Assembly (NCBI GenBank): GCA_003153055.1
Contig: PMBV01000159.1
Location: 6,667 to 11,871, forward strand
From: Myxococcales bacterium
Lineage (GTDB): Bacteria; Myxococcota; Myxococcia; Myxococcales; Myxococcaceae
DNA length: 5,205 bases
Reading direction: 5' to 3'
How positions within the stretch are numbered: position 1 is the first letter of the stretch; every line of letters begins with the position of its first letter. A program made the position numbers and the translations under genes. The notes under the pieces are model-generated. The model saw nothing but the letters and a program-made list of their open reading frames with translations, was not told the origin of the DNA and ran no database searches. Below are positions 1 to 4,726 of this stretch, piece after piece.

Positions 1-89
1 GTCACGTGATGCAGAAGACCCAGGCGACCAACGTGGTTGAGTTGATGAAGCTCGTCGCCAGCGCCCAGAGAGCGAAGCTGCTGCCGTAG
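1..89 (+). CDS. C-terminal end of a probable FixJ/LuxR-type response regulator (5' end outside window)
   Basis: Reading frame 3 (first full codon at 3-5) is open from the window edge to a TAG at 87-89. It encodes 28 residues containing HVMQKTQATNVVELMKLVA. This matches the end of the LuxR/FixJ helix-turn-helix domain, where the recognition helix runs into an 'H-x-x-x-VM-x-K-x-x-A-x-S-x-x-E-L-V-x-x-A' pattern followed by a short variable tail. Known for the family: a phosphorylated receiver controls DNA binding by this C-terminal HTH. Only the last part of the HTH is visible, so the receiver, and even its presence, is inferred. The gene ends 92 bases before a stand-alone receiver gene on the same strand, so the two may share a transcript or a signalling pathway. 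A LuxR-type regulator without a receiver is the main alternative. Confidence 0.68.
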   Translation, partial: HVMQKTQATNVVELMKLVASAQRAKLLP

Positions 90-170
90 GGCGGCGCTAC
101 GGGGAGACCCGTACGCGCTCAACCTGATTTCCGATACCTGGCTGGCCCTCTACGGTGGCACCACCTACCG

Positions 171-177
171 AAAGGGG
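171..177 (+). promoter_or_regulatory. Ribosome binding site deciding the CheY-like start
   Basis: The purine run AAAGGGG lies 4 bases before the ATG at 182. It supports this start over the in-frame ATG at 155, which would add nine residues (MAPPTERGP) that are not part of a receiver fold. Confidence 0.55.
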
Positions 178-181
178 CCCC

Positions 182-646
182 ATGGATATCCGTGATCTTC
201 GCTTGCTCGTCGTCGATGACAGCGAATCGATGAGGAGGGTGATTCGAAGCGTTCTGAGTCGGCTCGGCCTCGACAACGTCGATGAGGCCCAAGACGGCGT
301 ACAGGGCCTCAGGCTCTTCAAGCTGGTGCACTACCACCTCGTCGTCACCGATCTCTACATGCCGAACCTCGACGGCATGGAGCTCCTGGAGGCCATCCGC
401 GCGCTCCCCGGCCGCGAGATGACCCCGGTGTTGATGGTCTCTGGCCAGCTCACCGAGCGCAACCTGAGAGAGGCTTTGGACCTCGGCGTCGACGGCTTCG
501 TCGCCAAGCCTTTTGTCGAGGCGCCGCTCGTCGAGAAGGTCACTCGCCTCCTGTTGATGCCGCTGAAGCGAAAGGCCGCCGAGGCCGCGACGACGGACTT
601 CGAGGTGGGGCTCATGGGTGGCATCTCGCAACGAGGGCTCGCCTAG
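182..646 (+). CDS. Stand-alone CheY-like response regulator receiver
   Basis: A 154-residue single-domain receiver. It should accept a phosphoryl group from a histidine kinase and signal by protein contact rather than by DNA binding. The whole active site is visible: acidic pair D12/D13 (LLVVDDSE), phosphoacceptor D57 (VVTDLYMPNLDG), S87 in MVSG (the Thr/Ser switch), F106 (the aromatic switch position) and K109 (VAKPF). By memory, these positions coincide with E. coli CheY numbering. The receiver fills about residues 5-126. The remaining ~28 residues (KRKAAEAATTDFEVG and following) form an uncharacterised tail with no DNA-binding motif. The start is set by the ribosome binding site and the fold boundary. 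It lies just after the end of a probable FixJ-type regulator, and no kinase gene is in the window. It could belong to chemotaxis, a phosphorelay or a polarity pathway; sequence alone does not say which. Confidence 0.93.
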   Translation: MDIRDLRLLVVDDSESMRRVIRSVLSRLGLDNVDEAQDGVQGLRLFKLVHYHLVVTDLYMPNLDGMELLEAIRALPGREMTPVLMVSGQLTERNLREALDLGVDGFVAKPFVEAPLVEKVTRLLLMPLKRKAAEAATTDFEVGLMGGISQRGLA

Positions 647-675
647 CGCGCGGCGGAGCGGTTGGGCGAAGGTGC

Positions 676-690
676 TCGAATTGAACGGGG
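676..690 (+). repeat. 15-bp direct repeat, copy 1
   Basis: TCGAATTGAACGGGG is present exactly here and again at 3508-3522 in the same orientation. This copy lies 164 bases before the ECF sigma start. Downstream of both copies there is further patchy similarity (GCTCA, then ATG, GGC and GTCG in the same order with different spacing). It may therefore be the core of a longer degenerate element. Confidence 0.7.
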
Positions 691-708
691 AAGGTCGCTC
701 AATGTGAT
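681..708 (+). promoter_or_regulatory. Possible promoter for the ECF sigma gene
   Basis: TTGAAC (681-686) and TGTGAT (703-708) are separated by 16 bases and match the sigma-70 -35 and -10 consensus at 4 of 6 positions each. The -35-like part also contains TGAAC, which resembles ECF-type -35 boxes, so autoregulation is conceivable. Both matches are weak, and GC-rich genomes often have degenerate promoters. Confidence 0.25.
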
Positions 709-736
709 GGACTGGCCCGGTCGCACTCCCTTGGAG

Positions 737-752
737 CTGGCCAAACGGCCAG
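737..752. repeat. Perfect inverted repeat upstream of the ECF sigma gene
   Basis: CTGGCC-AAAC-GGCCAG is a perfect 6-bp stem with a 4-base loop, about 100 bases before the sigma start. It has no T-run after it, so it is a poor intrinsic terminator. It could be a dyad operator or a leader hairpin. Short GC-rich dyads are common in DNA of this composition. Confidence 0.4.
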
Positions 753-842
753 GATTCGAGCGGTCGGTTCAGCCTCGGTGGGCGCGGCGCTTGCTCCCAG
801 GTCGTATCGGGCGAGCACCTGCCCATCGGCCCGGCGTCGAAC

Positions 843-848
843 GAGGAG
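843..848 (+). promoter_or_regulatory. Ribosome binding site deciding the ECF sigma start
   Basis: GAGGAG sits 5 bases before the ATG at 854. This favours 854 over the upstream in-frame TTG at 662 and the in-frame ATG at 707, neither of which is followed by recognisable sigma-factor sequence. Confidence 0.65.
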
Positions 849-853
849 CACCC

Positions 854-1519
854 ATGAAGGAAGTGACCGTGGTGCCGTGGGACGCCATCGAGCGAGGGGC
901 CAGCACCGGCGACCCCGGCAACCCCGGCAACCCAGACACTCCAGAGAGCGAGCTCCTTGGTCGAGCTCAGCACGGCGATGTCCCGGCGTTCGAAGCGCTC
1001 GTGGGGCGTCACCGCGACCGCGTCTTCAGCCTCGTCTTCCGCATGCTGAATTCGCGTGAGGACGCGGCCGATGTGACTCAGGAGGTCTTCTGGGCCGCCT
1101 ACCGGCACCTCGACCAGTTCCGGGGAGAATCGCAGTTCGGCAGCTGGGTGCACGCCATCGCCGCGAACCAGGGCTTGACGAGTCTGCGTCGGAGACGTCT
1201 GGAGGGCCCTGTCGATGATCGGCGTCGAGACGAGGCCGACGCGCCGAGCCCTTTCGTCGACAACATGACGAGGTGGGCGGGGCGTGCCGCCGACGACGTG
1301 GTCCTCGACACGGAGCTCCGCGGAGCCATCGAGGCGGCCGCGGCGTCACTGGCCGATGATCACCGGGCGGTGTTCGTGTTGCGAGACCTCGAGGGGGCGA
1401 GCTACGCCGAGATCGCCGAGCTCACCCAATCGAGCGTCGCGGCCGTGAAGAGCCGCCTGCACCGAGCTCGGCTGTCGCTGCGGTCGGCCATCGGGCAGTT
1501 CTACGAGGAGCGCCTTTGA
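854..1519 (+). CDS. ECF-family RNA polymerase sigma factor (RpoE/SigW-like)
   Basis: A 221-residue sigma-70-family factor with only regions 2 and 4. It should direct RNA polymerase core to a small regulon, typically of envelope-stress or other extracytoplasmic-response genes. Region 2 covers about residues 42-115, with the core-binding and -10-melting stretch REDAADVTQEVFWAAYRHLD followed by FRGESQFGSWVHAIAANQ and LRRRR. Region 4 covers about 153-212, with LADDHRAVFVLRDLEGASYAEIAE and the -35-reading helix SSVAAVKSRLHRARLSLR. Two features are slightly unusual. One is a 30-residue N-terminal extension with a Gly/Asn/Pro run (GDPGNPGNPDTP) encoded by a 9-bp tandem repeat. The other is a charged linker between regions 2 and 4 (about 116-150, with DDRRRDEADA). 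ECF genes are usually followed by an anti-sigma gene. Here a convergent regulator follows after 10 bases, so control must come from elsewhere or from its own level. Confidence 0.94.
   Translation: MKEVTVVPWDAIERGASTGDPGNPGNPDTPESELLGRAQHGDVPAFEALVGRHRDRVFSLVFRMLNSREDAADVTQEVFWAAYRHLDQFRGESQFGSWVHAIAANQGLTSLRRRRLEGPVDDRRRDEADAPSPFVDNMTRWAGRAADDVVLDTELRGAIEAAAASLADDHRAVFVLRDLEGASYAEIAELTQSSVAAVKSRLHRARLSLRSAIGQFYEERL
912..933 (+). repeat. 9-bp tandem repeat inside the ECF sigma N-terminus
   Basis: ACCCCGGCA occurs twice back to back (912-920, 921-929) and starts a third time (ACCC). It encodes the Pro-Gly-Asn run of the flexible N-terminal extension. The unit is a multiple of three, so copy-number changes would keep the frame. 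Confidence 0.6.
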
Positions 1520-1529
1520 AGTGGGCGCC

Positions 1530-3197
1530 TCACGCCTTGGGGTGTGCCTCGGTGGCCCGGCGGCTCCGGCCGATCAGCCCATAGCTCTTGAGCTTGCGGT
1601 ACAGCGTCGCCGAGCCGATCTTCAGTTGCTCGGCCGTGTGGGTCTGGTTCCCATCGTTCAGCTCGAGCGCCGCGATGATGTAGTCCTTCTCCACCTCCTC
1701 GAGTGGCCGGACCGTGCCTCGCGTGGCCACTGGGCGAGGGAAGGCCTGGCGGACCTCCTCGGGAAGATCCTCGAGCTCCACCCGGCTGCCACGCGCGAGC
1801 GCGACGGCTCGCTCCATGGCGTTCTCGAGCTCGCGCACGTTGCCTGGCCACTCGTAGCGCAGCAGTTGATCGGCGGCGCCTGGGGAGAGCGCGGAGATCT
1901 TCCGCTTCATGCGGATCGCGGCGTTGGTCAACAGCACCCGGCCCAGCGGGAGAATGTCGTCGCGGCGCTCGCGGAGCGGTGGCACGTGGAGCTCGACGAC
2001 CTTGAGGCGGTAGTAGAGATCTTGGCGGAAGGCGCCGCCCGCGACCCCATGGGCCAGGTCACGGTTCGTCGCCGCCAACACTCGCACGTCGACCCGCCGG
2101 CTCTTGTTCTCGCCCACTCGGCGCACCTCCCGCTCCTGGAGCGCCCGCAGCAGCTTCACCTGCATTCCCGGTGAGACCTCGCCGACCTCGTCGAGGAGCA
2201 GCGTCCCGCTGTTGGCGGCCTCGAACAGGCCCGGTCGATCTTGGGTGGCTCCGGTGAAGGCGCCTCGGGCGTGCCCGAACAGCTCACTCTCGAGGAGCGT
2301 CTCGGTGATGGCGCCGCAGTTGACCGCGATGAAGGGCCCGGCGGCGCGGGTGGACTCGTCGTGCACCAGGCGGGCGATGCGCTCCTTGCCCGCGCCACTC
2401 TCGCCGGTGATGAGCACGGTCGAGTCGACCTTGGCCACCCTCCGCGCGAGGTCCACCATGAGGTGCATCGCCGTGCTCTGGGCCACGATGCCCAGCGGCT
2501 CCGAGGGGTCGTGGGCCGCGCTGACCAGCGCCCGACGGTGCTCGCGAAGCCGCTTCTCGGCGACCTTCAGGGTCTCGGTGACCCGGTGGAGCGAGACGTC
2601 GAGGCCCTCTTTGAGCCGAGTGGCCTCGAAGAACTGCAGCTCCTCGGCGTGCTCGTCGCCCCACTCGTCGCGGGTGCGCCCGAGGAGGTGGCAGGCGGCG
2701 TTGCCCTTGCCCAGGCAGCGGTCTTCCAGCACGTAGATCTCTTTGCCCGTGCTCCGGCTGAGATAGCCGCTGGTGAGGCCGCAGATGGTCCAGCATACGG
2801 GCTCGTCGGCGCGGCCGAAGTGCAACAGGTGCTGCTCTGCCTCGTAGGAGGCGAGGAGCATCACTCCTTCTTTGGACAGCGGCCCGCGGCCCCCTGACTC
2901 GACCCTGAAGAGGCCCCCGAGCGTGTGGATGCGAGTGCCGGCGCGTTGCCAGTCGTCGTCGCTGTCCCACTTGAAGGTCGTTTGCATGGCCTCGGCCATT
3001 CGCCAGCCGTGGGCGAACCCGAATTGGGTGAGCACGGTGCGAGTCGCGGTGAGGCCGAAGTTCTCGACCAGGTACTTTCGAAGGAGCCCCATCGCCACCG
3101 CGTCGAGGAGCAGGGCTCGCTGCCCGGCGAAGCGGATGAGGCCGCCGTCAGGATCCAGCTCGAGGAGCTCTTTGTGATCCAGTTCGTCGGCTCGCAT
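1530..3197 (-). CDS. Sigma-54-dependent transcriptional activator, XylR/DmpR/MopR type (XylR_N-V4R-AAA+-Fis)
   Basis: A 555-residue one-component regulator, close to the ~560 residues of DmpR/XylR. Domains in order: an XylR_N sensor region (about 12-110, with FAGQRALLLDAVAMGLLR and HTLGGLFRVE); a V4R region (about 111-173); a coiled, charged linker (about 183-225); an AAA+ ATPase (about 233-470) with Walker A GESGAGKE (265-272), the sigma-54-contacting GAFTGA (312-317), Walker B GTLLLDE (331-337) and WPGNVRELEN (450-459); and a Fis-type HTH (about 500-542, with GNQTHTAEQLKIGSATLYRKLKSYGL). In this family, ligand binding relieves repression of the ATPase, which then remodels sigma-54 polymerase at -24/-12 promoters. 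Cys135, Glu158, Cys161 and Cys169 keep the spacing I recall for the MopR zinc site (C155, E178, C181, C189). A His equivalent to the phenol-contacting His seems present (H91), but the aligned Trp position is Leu114, so the ligand is probably not phenol. AGAGG (3202-3206) lies 4 bases before the ATG. No catabolic operon is adjacent, so the target is unknown. Confidence 0.95.
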   Translation of the reverse strand: MRADELDHKELLELDPDGGLIRFAGQRALLLDAVAMGLLRKYLVENFGLTATRTVLTQFGFAHGWRMAEAMQTTFKWDSDDDWQRAGTRIHTLGGLFRVESGGRGPLSKEGVMLLASYEAEQHLLHFGRADEPVCWTICGLTSGYLSRSTGKEIYVLEDRCLGKGNAACHLLGRTRDEWGDEHAEELQFFEATRLKEGLDVSLHRVTETLKVAEKRLREHRRALVSAAHDPSEPLGIVAQSTAMHLMVDLARRVAKVDSTVLITGESGAGKERIARLVHDESTRAAGPFIAVNCGAITETLLESELFGHARGAFTGATQDRPGLFEAANSGTLLLDEVGEVSPGMQVKLLRALQEREVRRVGENKSRRVDVRVLAATNRDLAHGVAGGAFRQDLYYRLKVVELHVPPLRERRDDILPLGRVLLTNAAIRMKRKISALSPGAADQLLRYEWPGNVRELENAMERAVALARGSRVELEDLPEEVRQAFPRPVATRGTVRPLEEVEKDYIIAALELNDGNQTHTAEQLKIGSATLYRKLKSYGLIGRSRRATEAHPKA

Positions 3198-3244
3198 TTA
3201 GCCTCTGTCTCGTTCCTTCAGATTGACCAACAGCATACATCATT

Positions 3245-3271
3245 TCGACCGAGCGCGCTGCTCCTGGTCGA
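3245..3271. promoter_or_regulatory. Inverted repeat in the leader of the sigma-54 activator (candidate operator or hairpin)
   Basis: TCGACC (3245-3250) pairs with GGTCGA (3266-3271). Inside it, GAGC (3251-3254) pairs with GCTC (3260-3263), leaving a 5-base loop and a 2-base bulge: 10 paired bases in all. It begins 47 bases upstream of the activator's ATG, where an autoregulatory site or a leader hairpin would be expected. Neither strand has a T-run after it, so it is not an intrinsic terminator. Confidence 0.45.
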
Positions 3272-3507
3272 TGAATGATCATCCCTCGTTTGAAGTCAGC
3301 CATTCTCTCTTCGCCCGTGGCCGCTGCCGATGCCGAGGAGTCTCGCAAGATGTACAGGCTTTTCCGTCATGTGTTTTCTGTGTTCCAGCGACGGGGTGGC
3401 TGGGAAGTGTCGGCGTCGGCTCCGAGAGTCCGTCTTGAGCATCTTGCGTACCACGCCGGTGTGCGCCATTTCCCGCGCCCTTCGGCGGCCCGGTCACTTC
3501 GGGGTCA

Positions 3508-3522
3508 TCGAATTGAACGGGG
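3508..3522 (+). repeat. 15-bp direct repeat, copy 2
   Basis: This is an exact copy of TCGAATTGAACGGGG, also found at 676-690. It ends 2 bases from the stop codon of the second TPM gene (3525-3527), so it lies in that operon's 3' untranslated region when read on the minus strand. On the plus strand it is followed by TATGAT at 3533-3538. The spacing from TTGAAC is only 14 bases, too short for an ordinary sigma-70 promoter. Confidence 0.7.
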
Positions 3523-3524
3523 GC

Positions 3525-3968
3525 TCAGTCGTTATGATTGGGCTTCGTCGGGAGATCGACCTCATCGGGGAGCTCGTTCTGGTCCCCGGGGCGAGGGGGA
3601 AAGTGCCGGGAGAGGTGCACGCCCACGAGACGAATGCCGTGCTCGATGGCCGTGGTGAGGTCCACGGCCCGGCAGCGCGCTTCCATTTCCCGGGCGACCG
3701 AGTCCCACCCGGGTTGCCCGACTCGCTCGTGGATTCCCACGTCACCGAGTACCACGAATCGCCTGCGTCGGGGGACGACGAGGAAGAGGACCGCGTTGCG
3801 ATCGCGGGCGTCGGCCATCCCGAGGCGCGCGAAGGCCCTCTCGGCCATCGCTCTGACGCTGCCCCAAAAGAACGGGGCCACCGAGACCCTCAGCTCGCCC
3901 GAGGTCTCTCGCTCGGCCGCCATGATGGCCTGCTCGATTCTCACCGCGTCGATGTGTGTGCTCACCAT
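3525..3968 (-). CDS. Second TPM-domain protein, short and soluble
   Basis: A 147-residue protein of the TPM fold (the YgcG/TLP18.3/Psb32 domain, often named TPM_phosphatase). The visible core is IDAVRIEQAIMAAERETSGE, then RVSVAPFFWGSV, AERAFARLGM, ADARDRNAVLFLVVPRRRRFVVLGDVGIHERVG and GWDSVAREM. It ends in an acidic NELPDEVDLP tail. This order (a helix with E-x-T-S-G-E, a beta strand, then 'R-R-R-F-x-V-L-G-D-x-G-I-H') is typical of the small TPM proteins found beside lemA. There is no signal peptide or membrane segment, so it is predicted to be cytoplasmic. The ATG at 3968 overlaps the end of the preceding gene by 7 bases (ATGGTGA); the GTG one codon later would give a 4-base GTGA overlap. 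GGAGGAG about 10 bases before the ATG fits either start. The frame stays open far upstream, but there it is only the shadow of the first TPM gene. The biochemical role of these proteins is not settled, and phosphatase activity should not be assumed. Confidence 0.85.
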   Translation of the reverse strand: MVSTHIDAVRIEQAIMAAERETSGELRVSVAPFFWGSVRAMAERAFARLGMADARDRNAVLFLVVPRRRRFVVLGDVGIHERVGQPGWDSVAREMEARCRAVDLTTAIEHGIRLVGVHLSRHFPPRPGDQNELPDEVDLPTKPNHND

Positions 3969-4726
3969 GACCCGCTGGCTCCTCCCCCTCCAGAACGACC
4001 CCCGCCGCCGCTCCGGCCCGCGCCCGCGGAGCCGCCCGTGCGACCGAATGCGCTCGACGCGATGTTCGCGAGCAGGAACAGGGCCATGCGCGGGTGTGTC
4101 GCGAGCAGCAACAAGAAGGCGAGGCCCAGGACAGCGAAGAGGACCATCTGGGGGACGCTCAAGGTTCTGTGGGCTGTCTGGGCGCCGACTCGAGTCCGAG
4201 GCCCCAGGGCGCCTTCGCCTCCCACGAGCTCGACCAGACCATCGACGGTCGCGATCACCGCTCCGTCGGCGTCTTGGGCCCTGAGTCGTGGCGCGAGCAC
4301 GTCGTCGAGGAGCCGGGTGGCCTGGGCGTCGGTGACGACCCCTTCGAGCCCGTAGCCGACCTCGATGCGGCTGCGGTGGTCTCGCGAGAAGATGAAGAGG
4401 ACCAGCCCGTCGTCCAGGCCCTTGCGACCGACCTTCCACTCCTTGAACGCCCGCACCGCGAAGTCCTCGACCGGAGCGCCGTCAGTGGAATCGGAGATCC
4501 ACACGAGAATCTGGTGCCCGCTCGTTCGCTCGTAGGCCTCGAGGCGCGCGTCCAGGGCGGCCCGCGTCTCGTGTGACAGCAGCGCCGCCGCGTCGGTGAC
4601 CCATCGGGTCGGCGAGGGTGGGGCCCCGGCCGCGAGCGCCGACCCAGCCGTCCAGAGGGCGATCATCAGGACCACGAGCCCGGCGAACGCCAGCGAGGCC
4701 TCGGTCTTGGACCGCGCGGTGGCCAC
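3962..4726 (-). CDS. TPM-domain membrane protein, YgcG-like
   Basis: A 254-residue exported protein. Residues 1-9 are a short charged N-region. About 10-30 are hydrophobic (SLAFAGLVVLMIALW), and GSALA-AG near residue 32 suggests signal peptidase cleavage. The TPM domain spans about 41-168, with WVTDAAALLS, YERTSGHQILVWISDS, the hallmark AFKEWKVGRKGLDDGLVLFI and RIEVGYGLEGVVTDAQA. One or two membrane helices follow (about 189-225), then a Gly/Ser-rich tail ending GGGGRSGGGGASGSW, the usual end of YgcG-type proteins. The domain should face the periplasm, with the tail across the membrane. The GTG start (4724-4726) shares its first G with the lemA stop (TAGTG), and AGGA lies about 8 bases upstream, so translation is probably coupled to lemA. 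Known in the family: TPM proteins are commonly linked to lemA and to envelope or photosystem maintenance. The molecular activity is unresolved. Confidence 0.92.
   Translation of the reverse strand: MATARSKTEASLAFAGLVVLMIALWTAGSALAAGAPPSPTRWVTDAAALLSHETRAALDARLEAYERTSGHQILVWISDSTDGAPVEDFAVRAFKEWKVGRKGLDDGLVLFIFSRDHRSRIEVGYGLEGVVTDAQATRLLDDVLAPRLRAQDADGAVIATVDGLVELVGGEGALGPRTRVGAQTAHRTLSVPQMVLFAVLGLAFLLLLATHPRMALFLLANIASSAFGRTGGSAGAGRSGGGGRSGGGGASGSW

Larger units (their letters stand above)
647..853. other. Noncoding gap between the receiver and the ECF sigma gene
   Basis: These 207 bases hold one copy of a 15-bp repeat (676-690), a weak sigma-70-like promoter overlapping it, and a perfect 6-bp inverted repeat (737-752). 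The ECF frame stays open upstream to a TTG at 662, but the predicted residues there are Arg/Pro/Gly-rich and match no sigma-factor region, so I treat this stretch as leader and promoter DNA. I see no terminator with a T-run after the receiver gene, so read-through into the sigma gene is possible. Confidence 0.6.
3198..3524. other. 327-bp noncoding region upstream of the sigma-54 activator
   Basis: This lies between the activator start and the end of the TPM operon, both on the minus strand. It should hold the activator's promoter and the 3' end of the TPM transcript. I find an inverted repeat (3245-3271), an 8-bp palindrome ATGATCAT (3275-3282), a locally AT-richer patch (about 3361-3386) flanked by CCGTC (3364-3368) and GACGG (3390-3394), and the second copy of the 15-bp repeat (3508-3522). 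I see no clear -24/-12 or strong -35/-10 promoter and no hairpin with a T-run on either strand. Short open frames cross it on both strands, but none resembles a known protein or has a convincing start. Confidence 0.6.

Noticed and set aside
662..853. N-terminal extension of the ECF sigma factor from a TTG.
   Set aside because: There is no good ribosome binding site at the TTG and no family similarity in the extension, and a GAGGAG sits 5 bases before the ATG at 854.
119..1153. A 344-codon open frame on the minus strand across the receiver and the ECF sigma gene.
   Set aside because: It is fully antisense to two clear protein families. Its translation matches nothing recognisable, and GC-rich DNA with third-position bias gives such long antisense frames.
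3148..3348. A 66-residue minus-strand frame upstream of and overlapping the sigma-54 activator, as a possible leader peptide.
   Set aside because: It overlaps the activator start by 50 bases in another frame, shows no recognisable motif, and its start has only a weak purine stretch before it. It could be revisited if it proves conserved.
3260..3524. Sigma-54 (-24/-12) promoters in the intergenic region.
   Set aside because: Several GG-containing stretches were checked for GG-N10-GC spacing, and none keeps both elements.
3330..4355. A 341-codon open frame on the plus strand.
   Set aside because: It runs antisense to both TPM genes, and its Arg/Pro-rich translation has no family features. The TPM reading frames explain the sequence.
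3969..4439. Extension of the second TPM frame upstream on the minus strand, giving a 304-residue protein.
   Set aside because: The extra 157 residues are Arg/Gly/Pro-rich and overlap the well-supported first TPM gene in another frame. Family similarity begins only at the start near 3968.
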